DNA from: Chrysochromulina tobinii
Taxonomy: Eukaryota > Haptophyta > Prymnesiales > Chrysochromulinaceae
Assembly (NCBI GenBank): GCA_001275005.1
Contig: JWZX01002844.1
Coordinates: 1-31,836, forward strand
Reading direction: 5' to 3'
DNA length: 31,836 nt
Made by a program: the position numbers and the translations under genes
In this document: positions 28,640 through 31,836 of the stretch, piece after piece
Position numbering within the stretch: the stretch's first letter is position 1
How the letters are laid out: each line of letters starts with the position of its first letter
The notes under the pieces: generated by a model
What the model was told of the DNA's origin: nothing
What the model saw: the letters and a program-made list of their open reading frames with translations, nothing else
The model's database searches: none

Positions 28640-30988
28640 ATGCTGAAGGGGAAGACGGCTCGTGATGCGATGCGACCAATCCAATCGTCGCGGGAAATTC
28701 CCACATGTGGCCGGAGTGCCGGCGAAGGCGGCAGTAAGGGGCCGGCCGCTGCAGCGTGGCAGGAGTTTGTGGCCGCGAGCGATGTGAGCGAAATCACGTC
28801 CAAATTCACGAAGCTGCTCAAGGCAGTGCAGTGCGAAGGGCTTGTGGCGAAGACTGCCATGGCGGGGCCGGGGCCAATCGTGCTTCGAACGCTCGCCGAG
28901 GCGGCGCCGCGGCTGCCACCGCGCATGAAGGAGCTCGTGCAACTCCTGTCACGACGGCAGGCGCACACGCAGTACCGGCAGGGCGAGGCGTGCGCGGGGC
29001 TGCGCACGGCCATCATCGGCGCCGGCCCAGTGGGTCTGCGCTGTGCCCTCGAGCTCTCCCTTTGTGGCAGCAACGTCATCGTCATCGAGGGGCGAGCGGC
29101 GTGGACACGGCTGAACGTGCTGCACCTGTGGTCGTGGGTGGAGGCCGACCTGACGGAGCTCGGTGTGAAGCTCCTCGACCCGTCCGTGTTCGCCGCGGCC
29201 GAGTTCTGCCACACCGCCACCGCGCAACTCCAACGCCTGCTGCTCAAGCTGTGCCTCTTCGTCGGCGTCACCCTGCGCACCGGCTGCACGGTCAATCGAT
29301 TGGACGAGCACTTTCGGACGACGCTGCAGCGGCTCTCCCAACGGCCAGAAGCTGAGGAGGAGGCACGGACTTTGACCTCCGCGAGGCCGGGAGAAGGTCT
29401 GGGCAGCGCAGCCCTCGGGCGGAGTATGCCCTCGCTGCACTCGCTGCACCACTCGCTGCACTCCACTTCGCTGCACTTGCTGCACCGGGACGACGCGTTC
29501 CCGTGCGACCTTCTCGTGGACGCGACGGGCGCGCGTTGCACGCTCTTCAACGACCTCGGCTTCTCCCAGGTGACCATGCTTAAAGGCGCACGCTCGCTCG
29601 GCATCGTGTGCCACCTCGCGATCGCTTCGGAAGCATGGGAGGCACGACTCTCCGAGGGCTCGTGGGCTTCCCAGTACCACCAGCAGCGCTTCGGTCGGCT
29701 CGCGTCGGAGAAGGGCGTGGCGCTCCAGAACCTCGTCTACTACCAGCAGCCGCACTCGTCCCATTATTTCGTCATGACGGCCGAGGCGGACGCCCTCGTT
29801 CGCTTCGGCGCGATCCGATCCAAAGGCGACGGTCTCGAGGGCGCTGCCCTCGTCAAACCGCCCAACGTCGATCTCGTGGAGCTCGAGCGGTTTGCACGTA
29901 TCGCGATCAACGAGTTCGTGCCTGGCCTCGAGGAGCGCCCGTTGCTCCCGAAGCAGCTGCAGCTCTTCGACTTTAGCGAACGCAAACAGTCCAACGCCGC
30001 CGCTCTCGTCGTACCGTTGTCGGCCGTGGGCGGCAGTGCGGTCGACAGGCGGCTGCTCGTGACGCGTGTGGGCGACGCGCTGCAGGAGCCGTTTTGGTGA
30101 GTGCAACTGATGACCACTGATGACCACTGATGACCACTGATGACCGCTGATGGCCGCTGATGACCACGGACGACATTCGGCAGGCCCGAAGGCCTCGGCA
30201 TCAACCGCGGCTTCCTACACGTGCTCGACTGCGCCGATCTCGCCATTCACTATGCGGCAGTGCTGCGTAAGCACGCGCAGAGCCGGCATGCCCTGATGAG
30301 CCTCCCAATCAGCGAGCTGAGCCAGCGCGCCAGGGGGGCGACGGCGGCGATGAGCTCAATGGATGCGAGCCTTGCAGAGCTCGTTGCCCGGCGCGAGGCC
30401 TTGTACAACTGCACCAAACGCATCTCATCGACGACGATCAAGGTCGAGCTCAAACCCCATCTCGGCTCAACCTCCGATGGGAATGCGTTTGATGCTTCAA
30501 ATTTGCAGCGACAGCAGCTGCGCTATCGAATCGATCCGATCAGCCGTTACACGCACCTGCCGCAGGGCCCCGAATTCGACTGGGATGGCTCCGTCAGGCG
30601 CCGAGCCGAGCTAGCCAAGATGCGCGAGGCGGCCGCGGCGGCTGAGGCGGCCGCGGCCTCCTCTGCGCTCGAGGCCATCGAAGCACGCCGTCGCGAGCTG
30701 GAGACCGAGGCGGCTGAGGCGGCTGAGGCTGAGGTTGAGGCGGCCGCGAAGCGTCGCCTTGCGGCAGCCCTGGCGGCTGAGGCGCTCGTGAAGCGCCATG
30801 CCGAGCAGGCGGCCGAGAAGGAGGCGGCGCGCTTGCGTGAGGCAGCGGAGAGGGAGGCCGCAGCTGAGGCAGCGGCGCGCGAGGGCGAGGCAGCTCGGAA
30901 GCGCGAGGAGGAGCGGCTCGAGCGCGAGCGGGTCGCTACAGTGGCGCGATTGACGGCCGCGTACGCAGAGGCCGTATACTGTACCTGA
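28640..30988 (+). CDS. MICAL-type flavin monooxygenase with coiled-coil tail
   Basis: MICAL enzymes use FAD and NADPH to oxidise actin methionines and so disassemble filaments. I join 28640-30096 and 30184-30988 across an 87-base intron (GTGAGT...CGGCAG) for 753 residues; the split Trp codon restores the conserved run VGDALQEPFWPEGLGINRGF. The ATG at 28640 is the first in frame. Domain features are a MICAL-like helical start (WQEFVAASDVSEITSKFTKL), the FAD P-loop IIGAGPVGLRCALELSLCGS (~125-144), RLNVLHLWSW, QLQRLLLKLCLFVGVTL, the second FAD site (DATGAR, ~294), the GD motif above, and the post-catalytic stretch LRYRIDPISRYTHLP. The tail (~620-745) is an Ala/Glu coiled coil. The calponin-homology and LIM domains of animal MICALs are absent, so actin targeting must come from the catalytic domain, the tail or a partner. 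The gene could continue by a further 3' exon. Confidence 0.88.
30111..30170 (+). repeat. 10-base tandem repeat filling the MICAL intron
   Basis: Six tandem units of TGACCACTGA, the first three identical and the last three slightly changed, make up 60 of the 87 intron bases. Confidence 0.95.
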
Positions 30989-31694
30989 GGCCAAAAGGGC
31001 TCTAGGAGCGAGTCGCCGATGGGCAGGATGGGCACCGGCCGCTCCGCGCCCTCGGCCGCCCGCCGGGTCTCGAGCCAGCGGGCGTGCGCATCTCTCGCGA
31101 GGTCGGCGATAGACTGCCGCTCGTGCACGCGACGCTGGAGCTCTTGCCTGATGAGGGAGGCAATCAGCATGCAATCAGCATGCAATCAGCATGCAATCAG
31201 CATGGCGCACCTTTGGCCGAGTCGTCCCACCGTGTGAAGCCGATGATGACGTGGCTGAGAAAGGGTAGCCCGAAGACGCTGCGGAGCGCCAACAGCATGT
31301 CCTTGAGGTGCATGCCGATGCGCGGCTCCTGCGAGTTGAGCAGGAGGAGGAAGCAGTTGACCGACTCGACTTCGGTGCGCAGGTAGTCGACCATCGCCTC
31401 GATGAAGCCGGTGTCCCGGCCCTCGGAATCGCTGAAGCCGCAGAGGTCGACACCGCGCATGAGTGCGCCGTTGCCTCGCCATGGCAGCACAAACGACACC
31501 GGGCGCACCGTGTCCGAGTCCAGCTGGCCGCTCGTGCCGAATCGGTCGGTGCGGAAGCACGAGTTCAGCGTCGAGCCCTTACCTACGCCAGTGGCGCCGA
31601 GCACGCAGATCGTTGGGATCGGCGACTCGGATGCGGAACCCACGGTGGATGCAGCTGGTTCGGCTGACTTGCCGAGCTTGCGCCGCTTGGACAT
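30985..31694 (-). CDS. AIG1-like (GIMAP/Toc34 class) GTPase, 3' end unresolved
   Basis: I start at the ATG at 31694 (MSKRRKLGKSAEPAASTVGS); the frame runs up to 31778 but adds non-conserved residues. Exon 1 (31694-31211) contains the nucleotide-binding set: P-loop CVLGATGVGKGSTLNSC, the DxxG-type VDLCGFSDSEGRD, and FTRWDDSAK in the place of the AIG1 base-recognition motif. The P-loop Ser/Thr directly after GK is Gly here, with Ser one residue later. A 68-base intron (31210-31143, ending GGCAAG) gives the best frame for exon 2: ELQRRVHERQSIADLARDAH, then RPVPILPIGDSLLEPFWPQ. Other acceptors one step away are possible. After a donor-like CAG-GTACAG at 30985 the frame stays open but is only antisense of the MICAL tail, so the true end is unknown. 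AIG1 GTPases act on membranes; the role here is unknown. Confidence 0.65.
31160..31203. repeat. 11-base tandem repeat filling the GTPase intron
   Basis: Four perfect copies of GCAATCAGCAT lie at 31160-31203. They make up 44 of the 68 bases of the inferred intron. Confidence 0.95.
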
Positions 31695-31836
31695 CGTGGC
31701 AGTCTGCAGGCACGCGGCTGGTCGCGAGTTTGGCACGAAAACTACATGTAGATCTTGAAGCCCACCAGAATTCCGCACTGCTGAGCGACCTGTGAAAGGT
31801 CACACTCGTCGTGAAGGAACGGACGTACTCGGTCGA

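Noticed and set aside
28949-30127. Minus-strand frame of 392 codons opposite the MICAL gene
   Set aside because: It is antisense of the FAD domain, whose motifs and splice junction on the plus strand are clear.
30547-30984. Continuation of the GTPase frame across the MICAL tail
   Set aside because: Its Ala/Ser/Arg composition is exactly the complement of an Ala/Glu/Arg coiled coil, so openness is expected without coding.
31160-31203. Short regular repeats as a possible CRISPR array
   Set aside because: The 11-base units are contiguous with no spacers, and the genome is eukaryotic.

Overview
The window looks like nuclear DNA from a unicellular alga with a secondary (red-lineage) plastid, most likely a haptophyte; a pelagophyte-like stramenopile is the main alternative. 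The base composition is GC-rich, with short AT-richer spacers. Genes are monocistronic, on both strands, with few or no introns; the seven introns I can place are all GT-AG, six with well-defined ends. A phosphoglycerate kinase carries a signal peptide followed by an A-S-F motif, as in plastid precursors that cross four membranes. Several proteins combine Ser/Pro-rich extracellular regions, SEA-like folds and Ala/Glu coiled coils, a style common in haptophyte genomes. There is no operon structure, mobile element, CRISPR array or RNA gene that I can support.

Layout, left to right. 1-632 (-): the 5' part of a secreted Ser/Pro-rich protein, cut by the window edge. 1579-3129 (+): plastid phosphoglycerate kinase, two exons. 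3722-5281 (-): secreted SGNH-type hydrolase-like protein. 5499-12239 (-): an intronless gene of 6.7 kb for a myosin with IQ motifs, a PH domain and a FERM-like tail. 12403-15783 (+): full-length paralogue of the left-edge gene, a single-pass membrane protein with a Tudor-like cytosolic domain. 16227-18087 (-): coiled-coil repeat protein whose frame breaks at a GC-rich hairpin. 18614-21514 (-): IQ-motif coiled-coil protein with polyQ, probably ending in another frame at 18531. 21918-23837 (-): two-exon protein with a signal peptide and a Lon N-terminal-type domain but no ATPase or protease. 24019-26004 (+): NOC4 ribosome-biogenesis factor. 26666-27573 (-): three-exon E2 ubiquitin-conjugating enzyme with a C-terminal UBA domain (UBE2K type). 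27696-28287 (+): two-exon BART-domain protein. 28640-30988 (+): two-exon MICAL-type flavin monooxygenase with a coiled-coil tail. 30985-31694 (-): AIG1-like GTPase, at least two exons.

Three pairs are divergent with short gaps (myosin/Ser-Pro-rich membrane protein, Lon-domain/NOC4, E2/BART) and probably share bidirectional promoters. Functionally the block is mixed: carbon fixation, ribosome assembly and ubiquitination sit beside actin or cilium-related genes (FERM myosin, MICAL, IQ protein, BART protein). No pathway is shown by the layout itself.

The most unusual observations are: introns built largely from short tandem repeats; the inverted pair of membrane/secreted paralogues flanking a 12 kb block, the complete one joining a pherophorin-like ectodomain to a Tudor-like domain; the frame break at a perfect 10-bp hairpin; and a MICAL-like motif at the end of the neighbouring GTPase frame.
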